From: an uncultured Desulfobacterium sp.
GTDB taxonomy: Bacteria > Desulfobacterota > Desulfobacteria > Desulfobacterales > Desulfobacteraceae
Length of the DNA stretch: 13,334 nucleotides
Reading direction: 5' to 3'
NCBI GenBank assembly: GCA_937124525.1
Contig: CAKZLA010000530.1
Coordinates: 1 to 13,334 of the forward strand
Below, piece by piece: positions 6,773-13,334 of this stretch; position 1 is the first letter of the stretch, and each line of letters begins with the position of its first letter. The position numbers were made by a program, and so were the translations under genes. The notes below the pieces were generated by a model, which saw only the letters and a list, made by a program, of their open reading frames with translations, was not told where the DNA came from and searched no databases.

Positions 6773-7636
6773 TCAGTCCTGCCTCACCCTTAAAAAAGAG
6801 GCGAATTTGGGAATTCCCTTTTTGGTAAATCCATGGTATTTAAATGTCACCGTTGAACCGGGGTGCGGCGGTTTATGTCTGATTTTATCACTAAAACCCG
6901 TACCCAATTTAAAGGTGGTGCCATTTTTAAGCTTTACGGTCATTGAGCCCATGAGATTCTTGTATTTCCCCTTGCCCTTGTTGAGGCTGACAACAATCCC
7001 CTCCATATCCTGAAAATTTTTCACTTTAAGGATATGGGGACTGCGACCGGTGTGATAGGGAATGTCTGGATTTTTAAGGATCAGGCCCTCCCCCCCCATT
7101 GATTCAATCTCTTTTAAAAATGCTTCCATGTCTGATTCTTCTTTAATCCGAATCTGGGGAATAATCCGGGTATGGGTATTTTTATGTGCTTGAAACCAGG
7201 TGCGTGCCCGGTTGAGCCGGGAGAGAAAAGCTCCTTTTTCATTGGGGACTTCAAAAATGTTATAGGTGATGTGTTTCCATCCTTCCCCAGGGGTCAGGTC
7301 CAGTACCACGGACTGGATAAATTCAAAATCGCCTCTTTTGCTCCAGAGTTCACCGTCAAGGGGAAACGGCGGGAAATTTTTTATGAACCATGGCGGTGGA
7401 TGCAAGGGGGTTCCTTTCCTGGTATACATCTGGATACCGTCCCAATATCCCCTGATGCCGTCTAATTTTTCACTCATCACCCATCCTGTTATGTCTTCCT
7501 GATGGGAATAAACCTGGGGTTTTTGCAGGGCAGGTTCTCCTGCAAAAAGGGATGAATAAAAAAACAGGGAAAGAATCAGACCTGCTCTGGACAGTCCATG
7601 AAATGAACATGCTTTGATTATTTTTAAAAATAGCAT
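6773..7636 (-). CDS. ligE: Exported ATP-dependent DNA ligase, Lig E type
   Basis: This 287-residue protein joins nicked DNA using ATP. Visible nucleotidyltransferase motifs are motif I SEKLDGIRGYWDG with the adenylated lysine at about 57, DGELW near residue 94 (motif III region), GGEGLILKN (motif IV) and LKVKNFQDMEGIVV (motif V). The C-terminal part matches the OB-fold (GSMTVKLKNGTTFKLGTGFS, then GSTVTFKYHGFTKKG). The N-terminus has a hydrophobic segment, LSRAGLILSLFFYSSLFAGE, that reads as a signal peptide. This minimal two-domain, exported architecture is characteristic of Lig E, which is thought to act on extracellular or incoming DNA. The start is supported by GGAG a few bases upstream on the minus strand. 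It is convergent with the YjiM-like gene and separated from the peptide-transporter genes by 235 bases, so it is probably its own unit. Confidence 0.88.
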   Translation of the reverse strand: MLFLKIIKACSFHGLSRAGLILSLFFYSSLFAGEPALQKPQVYSHQEDITGWVMSEKLDGIRGYWDGIQMYTRKGTPLHPPPWFIKNFPPFPLDGELWSKRGDFEFIQSVVLDLTPGEGWKHITYNIFEVPNEKGAFLSRLNRARTWFQAHKNTHTRIIPQIRIKEESDMEAFLKEIESMGGEGLILKNPDIPYHTGRSPHILKVKNFQDMEGIVVSLNKGKGKYKNLMGSMTVKLKNGTTFKLGTGFSDKIRHKPPHPGSTVTFKYHGFTKKGIPKFASFLRVRQD

Positions 7637-7740
7637 AATAAAACTCCAACTTTGTATTTATAGGAGTATATGATACATAGAACGATAGTGCCGGTCACAT
7701 GAACGAATACTCGCTGACAGCTTTTATTCACCATATGACA

Positions 7741-7787
7741 CCTGTGGGTAAGATGAAATATGGAAAGTCATCTGACGAAAACACAGG
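7741..7787. repeat. Nested inverted repeats between the fused ATPase gene and the ligase gene
   Basis: CCTGTG (7741-7746) pairs with CACAGG (7782-7787), and inside it AGATGA (7751-7756) pairs with TCATCT (7768-7773). It lies downstream of the ABC operon stop on the minus strand and upstream of the ligase gene. There is no T-tract, so a role as terminator or operator is unproven. Confidence 0.25.
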
Positions 7788-7871
7788 ATTAATTTTGCTT
7801 AGGTTCTTAAGAATTTGGGAAACACAAACTTTCTTTTACACTGGGTCAATCCTGTATGTGCACCATTGTCT

Positions 7872-10025
7872 TCAGGCACCGTTGGCCAGTTCCGTAAGTT
7901 CCTCAGCTGGAATATGACACATGATATAGTGCCCATTATCCAGTTTCTGCATCTTTGGTTCCTCACGTTCACAGATGCTGCCACCATCGGGAAGGTGATT
8001 TCTGCGGGGGCACCGGGTGTGAAAATGACATCCAGTGGGTTGATCCAGGGCGCTTGGCACATCCCCTTCCAGGCGATGGTACTTTTTTTTTGCCAAAGGA
8101 TCTGGTACAGGCACCGATGCCAGAAGGGCCTCGGTGTAGGGGTGATACGGGGGGGGGTAAATAGACTCCACAGGTCCATATTCCACAATCTGGCCCAGAT
8201 ACATCACGGCAATATAATCAGAGATGAACCGCACCACACTTAAATCATGGGCGATGAAAATCATTGTGGTGCCAAGCTCCTCTTTGATCTCGTTCAAGAG
8301 GTTCAACACCGCTGCCTGCACCGACACATCAAGGGCCGACACCGGTTCATCACAGATCACAAGATTGGGCTGGATGGCCAGGGCCCTGGCAATGCCCACC
8401 CGCTGTTTTTCGCCACCGCTGAGCTGGCGGGGCAGTCTGTCATAATAATATTCATCGAGCTTCACAGCCTTGAGCAGACGTTTGGCTTCCGCCTTTACCT
8501 GTCCCCGGGGAACCGTTTTGAACTTTCGCATGGGTCGCGCAATCTGCCTTCCCACCGAAAACGAAGGATTTAACGTGGAATCGGGATTCTGGAACACCAT
8601 CTGCAACTCTTTAATGACATCACCGGTTCTCTGGGAGACAGGGTCTGAAATATCAATGCCCATGAGCTTTGCCCTGCCATCGGTTATTTTTTCAAGGCCC
8701 AAAAGCCCTTTAACCAAGGTGCTTTTGCCGCATCCGGATTCCCCCACAATACCAAAGGTAGAACCCTTTTTAATCTCCATGGAGATGCCGTCAACGGCTT
8801 TGACATATCTTTTTTTTCCAAACCCAAGGGTCTCCATGAGGGACCCGGTGCGATGATCATAGTAAACCTTCAGATCTTCCACCGAGGCGATGATTTCATC
8901 GGATCCATCGGACATGGCATCAAAGGTTTCATCGGATCGATCCAATTTTTTTCGCTTGCCCCTGACATATTCGTTCCAGGGCACGGAAAGAGGTTCATCT
9001 CCCAGGAAACATCTCGTTTTATGCGCGCCACCCAGCTCAACCAGATCAGGGTGTTTCACCGGGCAGTTATCCTTCAGGCTGACGATACCTTCTCCTGCCA
9101 TGGACTTTTCCAGCCAGTCACACCGAGGGGCAAAGATACAGGAATCGTGTTTCCTCTCTGAAGGATGGGGTACCCGGCCCCGGATGGACCAGAGACTTGA
9201 AAAGGAAAGATCATCGGTGAGCCGGGGAATACAGCACAAAAGCCCCCGGGTATAGGGATGGGCAGGCTTTGCAAAAATATCAGTTGTCAATCCGGTCTCC
9301 ACCATCTCTCCGGCATACATCACACAGATACGGCTGCTCACCCGGGCCACCACCCCAAGGTTATGGGTGATAAAAATAATGCCGGTGTTGTAATCTTTTT
9401 TAAGATCTTCGATGAGATCCAGCACCGCCGCCTCCACCGTGACATCCAGGGCCGTGGTGGGCTCATCCATGATCAAAAGAGACGGGTTATTAAGCATGGC
9501 CATGGCAATGACCACCCGCTGCTGCTGGCCCCCTGAAATCATGTGGGGATATCGTGTCATAACATTGGCGGCATCTGGCATATACACCCGATCCAGCATT
9601 TTAATGCTCTTTTTTTCAGCATCAGCATAGGAAATATCGTGGTGGGTGGTCAACACTTCACATAGCTGGGCACCAATGGTTAAAGAGGGGTTCAACGCCT
9701 GCATGGGGTCCTGATAGACAATGGAAATCTGATTGCCACGAATTTTTTGCAGCTCTTTTTTGTCCGTGCCCACAAGCTCCTTTCCCATGAATTTGATGCT
9801 GCCCCCCACCACCTTTCCATTGGAACCCAGGAAATCCAGGATACCAAAGGCAATGGTACTCTTACCGCAGCCCGATTCACCCACAATGCCGATGGTCTCT
9901 CCGGGGTGGATGGTGAAATTCACCCCACGCACGGCAGGGATATCTCCCTTGCGCGTCTCGTAGGAGATGGCAAGATCTTTTACTTCAAGGACAGGACTGG
10001 ATTCATCAGATCTGGATTTTTCCAT
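7872..10025 (-). CDS. Fused dual ATPase of a peptide/nickel-type ABC importer (OppD-OppF/DppD-DppF fusion)
   Basis: The 717-residue protein contains two complete ABC domains. The first has Walker A GESGCGKST at 49-57, signature ISGGQQQRVVIAMAM near 165, Walker B LLIMDEPTTALD near 188 and H-loop THNLG. The second has Walker A GESGCGKST near 425, signature LSGGEKQRVGIARAL near 537, Walker B LVICDEPVSALD near 558 and H-loop AHDLS. Each is followed by an oligopeptide-type C-terminal extension with four cysteines: C-x5-C in CIFAPRC, then NCPV and TRCF in the first; CHFHTRC, SICER and IMCH in the second. Similar cysteine sets in some Opp/Dpp ATPases bind an iron-sulfur cluster. The linker between domains is charged (about residues 355-385). 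Fusions of this kind (YejF-, GsiA-like) are known. It follows the two permease genes on the minus strand after an unusually long 217-base gap. Peptide, glutathione and metal-chelate substrates are all possible. Confidence 0.92.
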   Translation of the reverse strand: MEKSRSDESSPVLEVKDLAISYETRKGDIPAVRGVNFTIHPGETIGIVGESGCGKSTIAFGILDFLGSNGKVVGGSIKFMGKELVGTDKKELQKIRGNQISIVYQDPMQALNPSLTIGAQLCEVLTTHHDISYADAEKKSIKMLDRVYMPDAANVMTRYPHMISGGQQQRVVIAMAMLNNPSLLIMDEPTTALDVTVEAAVLDLIEDLKKDYNTGIIFITHNLGVVARVSSRICVMYAGEMVETGLTTDIFAKPAHPYTRGLLCCIPRLTDDLSFSSLWSIRGRVPHPSERKHDSCIFAPRCDWLEKSMAGEGIVSLKDNCPVKHPDLVELGGAHKTRCFLGDEPLSVPWNEYVRGKRKKLDRSDETFDAMSDGSDEIIASVEDLKVYYDHRTGSLMETLGFGKKRYVKAVDGISMEIKKGSTFGIVGESGCGKSTLVKGLLGLEKITDGRAKLMGIDISDPVSQRTGDVIKELQMVFQNPDSTLNPSFSVGRQIARPMRKFKTVPRGQVKAEAKRLLKAVKLDEYYYDRLPRQLSGGEKQRVGIARALAIQPNLVICDEPVSALDVSVQAAVLNLLNEIKEELGTTMIFIAHDLSVVRFISDYIAVMYLGQIVEYGPVESIYPPPYHPYTEALLASVPVPDPLAKKKYHRLEGDVPSALDQPTGCHFHTRCPRRNHLPDGGSICEREEPKMQKLDNGHYIMCHIPAEELTELANGA

Positions 10026-10242
10026 ATAAAAATAACCACCATGGCAGCAGGAAACTGCCTTAACAAAGTATTAAGTATTATACCCCGGAGATAACCACTC
10101 ACTTTTTCCGGAGTTTCACATATTCCTCCATGCCTGCCCAACATAACAAATCACAAAAAAGCATAAGCACAAAGGCGTCCAAATTCTGATTCCCACAAAT
10201 CCATTAACCTACAAACAAAATACTCCACAAACCGATTTTTCA
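10026..10242 (-). other. Non-coding gap between the C permease and fused ATPase genes
   Basis: This 217-base gap is AT-rich and shows no supported gene. It contains a small hairpin (GGCAG 10043-10047, CTGCC 10055-10059) just upstream of the ATPase start, an AGTATTA tandem duplication and two CCGGAG direct copies. The ATPase start has only a weak purine-rich region (GGTGG on the minus strand). The gap is long for one ABC operon and might hold an internal promoter. Confidence 0.4.
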
Positions 10243-11139
10243 TCACTGATACCGTGACATCTCTTCCCGAAGGCCATCGGCTAACAAATTCAATCCCACC
10301 ACCAGGGAGGCGATGGCAATGGAGGGCCACATGGATGCCCAGGGACTGCCGGAAAGGATGAACTCCCTCCCCTTGGCCACCATGCTGCCCCAGTCCGGAG
10401 ATGGTGGCGGCATGCCAAGTCCCAGAAATCCCAATGTTCCCATGGCAAAAATGGCATATCCCACCCGGAGCATGGCATCAATGATGATGGGGCCCTTAGC
10501 ATTGGGCAGAATCTCCACAAACATGATGCGCAAAGCACTTTCCCCCCGGGTCTCGGCGGCCCGGACATAATCCTTGGTCTTAATGTCCAGGGTCAAGCCC
10601 CGCACAAGCCTTGCCACACCCGGGGTTCCCACAATGGCCACGGCAAATACCACATTCACCGCCGAAGCCCCAATGGCAGCCACAATGATGAGATAGAGGA
10701 GAATCACCGGCACAGACATCATGGCATCCAGACACCGCATGATGATTTCATCGGCCCATCCCCCCTTGTATCCGCTGAGCAGTCCCAGATAGGACCCCAG
10801 AAGCAGGGATGCAAAAACCCCAAGAATGGCGGTGCCACCGGGAAGCCATATTTTATCATTCACCGGCAAGATCACCAGTACAATGCGGGCACCATAGACG
10901 ATGCGGGACCAGAGATCCCGGCCCAATTCGTCGGTTCCCAGAATATGGGTGGTGGACGGTCCCTGATTGGGCGCCTTCCAGTCCTGCTCCATGGGACCAT
11001 AGGAGGTCACCAAGGGGGCAAACAAGGCCACAGAAAACCAGAAAACAACCATAACCAGGCCCACCATTGCTGTTTTAGATGACCACAGCACGGCAAACAT
11101 TTCCATAAATTTATTTTTCTTCAGTTGTTCTTCACTCAT
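10243..11139 (-). CDS. Peptide/nickel-type ABC importer permease, DppC/OppC family
   Basis: This 298-residue inner-membrane protein has the usual OppC N-terminal helix (TAMVGLVMVVFWFSVALFAP) followed by HILGTDELGRDLWSRIVYGAR, a family hallmark. The EAA-type coupling segment is DYVRAAETRGESALRIMFVE followed by ILPN, and the C-terminus has GTLGFLGLGMPPPSPDWGSM, typical of DppC/OppC. About six membrane helices are expected. A short insertion (PVNDKIWLPGG) sits just after the first conserved block. AGGA about six bases before the ATG on the minus strand supports the start. It pairs with the B permease upstream and the fused ATPase downstream. Substrate cannot be deduced. Confidence 0.93.
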   Translation of the reverse strand: MSEEQLKKNKFMEMFAVLWSSKTAMVGLVMVVFWFSVALFAPLVTSYGPMEQDWKAPNQGPSTTHILGTDELGRDLWSRIVYGARIVLVILPVNDKIWLPGGTAILGVFASLLLGSYLGLLSGYKGGWADEIIMRCLDAMMSVPVILLYLIIVAAIGASAVNVVFAVAIVGTPGVARLVRGLTLDIKTKDYVRAAETRGESALRIMFVEILPNAKGPIIIDAMLRVGYAIFAMGTLGFLGLGMPPPSPDWGSMVAKGREFILSGSPWASMWPSIAIASLVVGLNLLADGLREEMSRYQ

Positions 11140-11227
11140 ATTTTTCCTGTTGACCCAGATTGATTTTCAGAGGCATTGGCATATTTTACCATGAAATCGT
11201 TGTACCGGAATCGGGGTTGGTCATAAC

Positions 11228-11258
11228 ATCGGCCAATCATCATAATTGGTGGGCCGAT
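11228..11258. repeat. Imperfect hairpin adjoining the compound repeat in the B-C gap
   Basis: ATCGGCC (11228-11234) pairs with GGCCGAT (11252-11258), and inside it CCAAT (11233-11237) pairs with ATTGG (11245-11249), leaving a small bulge. It abuts the left arm of the 20-bp inverted repeat that begins at 11260 and may be part of the same element. Confidence 0.45.
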
Positions 11259-11259
11259 A

Positions 11260-11373
11260 GGGTCAGGCTTGTGTTATTGGAGGCTGAGGCTTGTATCAGG
11301 CGCCATGCTTTTGACAACGGCTTGTGTTTAAATTAAAACTTAAGCAAAAGTGTCAATAACGCAAGCCTGACCC
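11260..11373. repeat. Compound inverted-repeat element (REP/MITE-like) between the two permease genes
   Basis: The left arm GGGTCAGGCTTGTGTTATTG (11260-11279) is complementary to the right arm CAATAACGCAAGCCTGACCC (11354-11373) at 19 of 20 positions. The interior carries two more GGCTTGT copies (11288-11294, 11319-11325), plus TTGACA (11311-11316) facing TGTCAA (11351-11356). There is no open reading frame. Such 'GGGTCAGGCTTG...TTGACA' ends recall the termini of REP-type repeats associated with IS200-like (RAYT) transposases; that comparison is from memory. It separates oppB-like and oppC-like genes that are normally adjacent, which suggests insertion into the operon. Confidence 0.55.
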
Positions 11374-11430
11374 CTCCCCAGAGTGGTCGATATTATGCCC
11401 CCCCCGGAACAACATGGCCTTATTAATTTA

Positions 11431-12729
11431 TCACGAAAACCTTATTTTAGGATTTAAAAAGGTATACAAAACATCCGCCACCAATTGCGTTCCCACGGCG
11501 ATGAGAACCATGATCATGGTCCCTGCCTCAATGGCGTTGACATCCTTATATAGGGCAGAATCCAACAGATACTGACCCAACCCGGGATAGCCAAAGACCA
11601 CCTCCACAATGACGATACCGCCCATGAGCCAGTTCACATGGAGCATGATAACTGTGATGGGAGCGATGAGGGCATTTCTTATGGCATGTTTCCATATCAC
11701 CGTAAAATAGGGAAGGCCCTTAAGAAACGCCGTCCGAATATAGGCGGACTGCATCACATCTGCCATGCTGGCCCGGGTGATGCGAAGGACATAGCCAAGT
11801 TCGATGAGGGTAAGCGTCAGTACCGGCAGCACCAGCATGTCCGGTCGTTGCCAGGGCGCTTTTTCACCAAAAACGGTGGCACCGGGCACCAGATCCAGCC
11901 AGTGTGACAAAATCAAAATTAAAAAAATACCAGTGGCAAACTCTGGAATAACAGAAAAAGACATCCCCGCAATGGATAAAAATCGATCCTTGAATGAACC
12001 TACCTTAAGCCCTGCAATCACGCCTAACAACAATGCCAGGGGCATGACAATGACAAAGGCAATCCCCGCCAGAACCATGGAGTTCCGAAGCCGCACAAAA
12101 AGACTTTTACTCACCGGCCTACCGGTGCGAATGGAAACTCCGGGATCACCCCGGACAAACCCTTTTTTCAAAGGAATATACTTTGACGGACCTCCTGTGG
12201 TTTTTTGCCACCCCGAGCCCGCCGTAAAGGTCCACACCTCTTTTCCAGAACCCTTTTCCCAGAGAACAGCATGGTTGGCGCGATCCAGGCCCCAGAAAAA
12301 GCTATTTCCATCCTTGTCCGTTTTCCAGCGCTGGTTATCTATTTTTTTGGTAATGGTGCCGTCAAAGGCCCGGATATCGGCGACAAGATTATCGCCATCA
12401 AGGATCCAACGCACCAGGGTACCATCGGATTCTTTAACCCACCACTCTTCAAACCCGGTGTCTGTGGTTATACGTTTAAGGGGCATCTTGACCCTTCTTG
12501 CCGCATGCCAGTCACTGCCGGTGAGCCAATACAGATATCGCGTGGTCATGGGCTTATCAAATCCCATCTGGGCCAGAAAAGAAGCCTCCTGTTCCGGTGT
12601 GATAAATGCACCCAGTATATTTTTTGCGATATTACCCGGTGATGATTCCACGATAATAAAAACGGCAACGGAGACCACAAACATGGTCAGCAAAAGAAGA
12701 AAAAAACGTCGTAAAATAAATTTGGCCAT
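11431..12729 (-). CDS. Peptide/nickel-type ABC importer permease, DppB/OppB family, with a large periplasmic insertion
   Basis: This 432-residue inner-membrane protein is about 100 residues longer than usual for DppB/OppB. Residues 1-30 are the first helix. Residues 31-70 hold the conserved SSPGNIA...ITPEQEASFLAQMGFDKPMT segment. Residues about 72-190 are an insertion, and the canonical GDPGVSIRTGRPV then resumes at 194. The membrane domain follows, with the EAA-type loop AYIRTAFLKGLPYFTVIWKH and a C-terminal GYPGLGQYLLDSAL typical of the family. The insertion is soluble-looking and rich in Trp (74, 96, 97, 108, 135, 146, 157, 166, 174), Gly and Asp, suggesting a small beta-sheet domain. Being between helices 1 and 2, it should face the periplasm and could contact the binding protein. 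It is the first gene of the minus-strand operon; no binding-protein gene precedes it. Confidence 0.92.
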   Translation of the reverse strand: MAKFILRRFFLLLLTMFVVSVAVFIIVESSPGNIAKNILGAFITPEQEASFLAQMGFDKPMTTRYLYWLTGSDWHAARRVKMPLKRITTDTGFEEWWVKESDGTLVRWILDGDNLVADIRAFDGTITKKIDNQRWKTDKDGNSFFWGLDRANHAVLWEKGSGKEVWTFTAGSGWQKTTGGPSKYIPLKKGFVRGDPGVSIRTGRPVSKSLFVRLRNSMVLAGIAFVIVMPLALLLGVIAGLKVGSFKDRFLSIAGMSFSVIPEFATGIFLILILSHWLDLVPGATVFGEKAPWQRPDMLVLPVLTLTLIELGYVLRITRASMADVMQSAYIRTAFLKGLPYFTVIWKHAIRNALIAPITVIMLHVNWLMGGIVIVEVVFGYPGLGQYLLDSALYKDVNAIEAGTMIMVLIAVGTQLVADVLYTFLNPKIRFS

Positions 12730-13070
12730 AGAAGTCTCTGTTTAAAAATTAACCGTTAAATAGACTATCCGACCCATCTCGTTTATTTATAGGGAGTCAC
12801 AAACAAATAGTGGTGGATGATCCATTGATATGGATTTCCGAAAAAGCAGGTCTAAAAGAATACTCCTTTTTGACCATAATGCTCAGTGAAATAAAGATTT
12901 ATTATTTTGAACGGGTAGAGTTAAACAAACTTTCCCATAAAAAGCAACCCCTCTTATGATATTCTTTCACATAAAAATAAAATATCAGCTGCACATTTAA
13001 AAATATCAAAAGAAATGCCATGCGAGTTGTATTTCAGACTATCTTCTGTCAATCTGGGATAAAAACAAAT

Positions 13071-13121
13071 GGCATCATGCCGTCCCCCCGACGGTCAATA
13101 AGCCCGGCTCTGGACCGTCGG
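13071..13121. repeat. Cluster of overlapping inverted repeats upstream of the GntR-like gene
   Basis: GGCAT-C-ATGCC (13071-13081), CCGTC (13080-13084) with GACGG (13090-13094), and CCGACGGTC (13088-13096) with GACCGTCGG (13113-13121) overlap. The middle and right pairs share bases and would be mutually exclusive as hairpins. This fits either an operator cluster or an RNA switch; no T-tract directly follows the last arm. Confidence 0.45.
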
Positions 13122-13173
13122 CGACCCATTGGCCTTCTATTTTTTGTATCCTCTATTTTATCAGAGTAATAAA

Positions 13174-13205
13174 AATTGTGTCCATTATAAAATCCATCAA
13201 TTGTG
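13174..13205 (+). promoter_or_regulatory. Possible promoter and operator of the GntR-like gene
   Basis: Two direct copies of AATTGTG (13174-13180 and 13199-13205), 25 bases apart start to start, flank a TATAAAAT box (13186-13193) about 50 bases before the ATG. GntR/MocR regulators often bind repeats next to their own promoter, so autoregulation is plausible. A matching -35 box is not evident. Confidence 0.3.
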
Positions 13206-13242
13206 CCTTGTTATTTCGCTAAAATCCTGTATTTTTCAAGCC

Positions 13243-13334
13243 ATGATACCCACGACAGCAAAAACGGATCGGAAGATCCCCCTGTATGAATCCATTGCCC
13301 TGCGCATGAGGGGATTACTGGACGAGGGCACCTT
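13243..13334 (+). CDS. N-terminus of a GntR-family (possibly MocR-type) transcriptional regulator, cut by the window end
   Basis: Thirty codons are visible, from ATG 13243. The sequence contains KIPLYESIALRMRGLLDEGT, which fits the first helix of the GntR winged-helix DNA-binding domain ('PLYEQIAERLRGLIEQGTLRPGDRLPS'). A short polar N-terminal extension precedes the domain. MocR-type regulators (winged helix plus an aminotransferase-like domain) often begin this way, as do ordinary GntR proteins, and the visible part cannot separate them. No strong Shine-Dalgarno sequence precedes the ATG. It is divergent from the peptide-type ABC operon and could regulate it. Confidence 0.65.
   Translation, partial: MIPTTAKTDRKIPLYESIALRMRGLLDEGT

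Larger units (their letters stand above)
12730..13242. other. Long AT-rich intergenic region between divergent oppB-like and GntR-like genes
   Basis: No supported gene lies in these 513 bases. The region separates two divergent genes and should hold both promoters. Contents seen: a TATAAAT-like box upstream of the B permease on the minus strand (near 12786-12792) without a convincing -35 box; a possible plus-strand promoter TTGACC (12870-12875) with TAAAGA (12892-12897); a cluster of inverted repeats at 13071-13121; and a direct-repeat pair at 13174-13205. Confidence 0.5.

Noticed and set aside
7699..7917. Short plus-strand open frame of 72 codons between ligase and fused ATPase genes
   Set aside because: It overlaps the 3' end of the ATPase gene, has no good ribosome-binding site and no recognisable features.
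10026..10242. Possible tiny minus-strand peptide gene (about 10 codons, MEEYVKLRKK) in the C-DF gap
   Set aside because: It is too short and has no convincing ribosome-binding site or conservation evidence.
11804..12745. Long plus-strand open frame (313 codons) opposite the B permease
   Set aside because: It is antisense to a clearly conserved permease, low in complexity, resembles no protein family and has no ribosome-binding site. It is a shadow frame.
1..13334. CRISPR arrays, tRNA or rRNA genes, integrases, intact insertion sequences
   Set aside because: No regularly spaced repeats, cloverleaf-like sequences, rRNA motifs or transposase/integrase frames were seen on either strand.

Overview
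The window looks like a chromosomal stretch from an anaerobic Gram-negative bacterium. The best guess is a sulfate reducer of the Desulfobacterales type. This is an inference from moderate GC, the outer-membrane and exported proteins, a double-cubane-type (YjiM-like) anaerobic reductase, and the general codon and protein style. No rRNA or other phylogenetic marker is present.

Layout, left to right. Positions 1-1027 (+) hold the tail of an ABC-3/FtsX-type permease gene and its LolD/MacB-type ATPase. The visible N-terminal part of that 'permease' is the C-terminal region of a molybdate-binding protein (ModA), joined in frame near base 213. This is either a real fusion or, more likely, an assembly or recombination chimera. 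Positions 1028-6652 (+) carry five co-directional genes: a beta-barrel outer-membrane protein, a periplasmic sugar-type binding protein, a single-domain RbsA/FrcA-type ATPase, an RbsC-type permease and a YjiM-like double-cubane-cluster/2-hydroxyacyl-CoA dehydratase-family protein. The last four genes are tightly packed. Together they read as one pathway: passage through the outer membrane, capture in the periplasm, ABC import, then reductive processing in the cytoplasm. The substrate is unknown, and this locus is the best candidate here for an undescribed system.

Positions 6773-7636 (-) encode an exported ATP-dependent DNA ligase of the Lig E type, convergent with that locus. Positions 7872-12729 (-) encode a dipeptide/oligopeptide/nickel-type ABC importer in the order B, C, DF. 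The two ATPases are fused into one 717-residue protein. The B permease carries a tryptophan-rich periplasmic insertion of about 120 residues. No substrate-binding protein gene lies in the window. The B-C gap holds a compound inverted repeat resembling a REP/MITE-type element. Positions 12730-13242 are non-coding and contain clustered inverted and direct repeats upstream of a truncated GntR/MocR-type regulator gene (13243 to the window end, +).

No tRNA, rRNA, CRISPR array, insertion-sequence transposase or integrase was seen.
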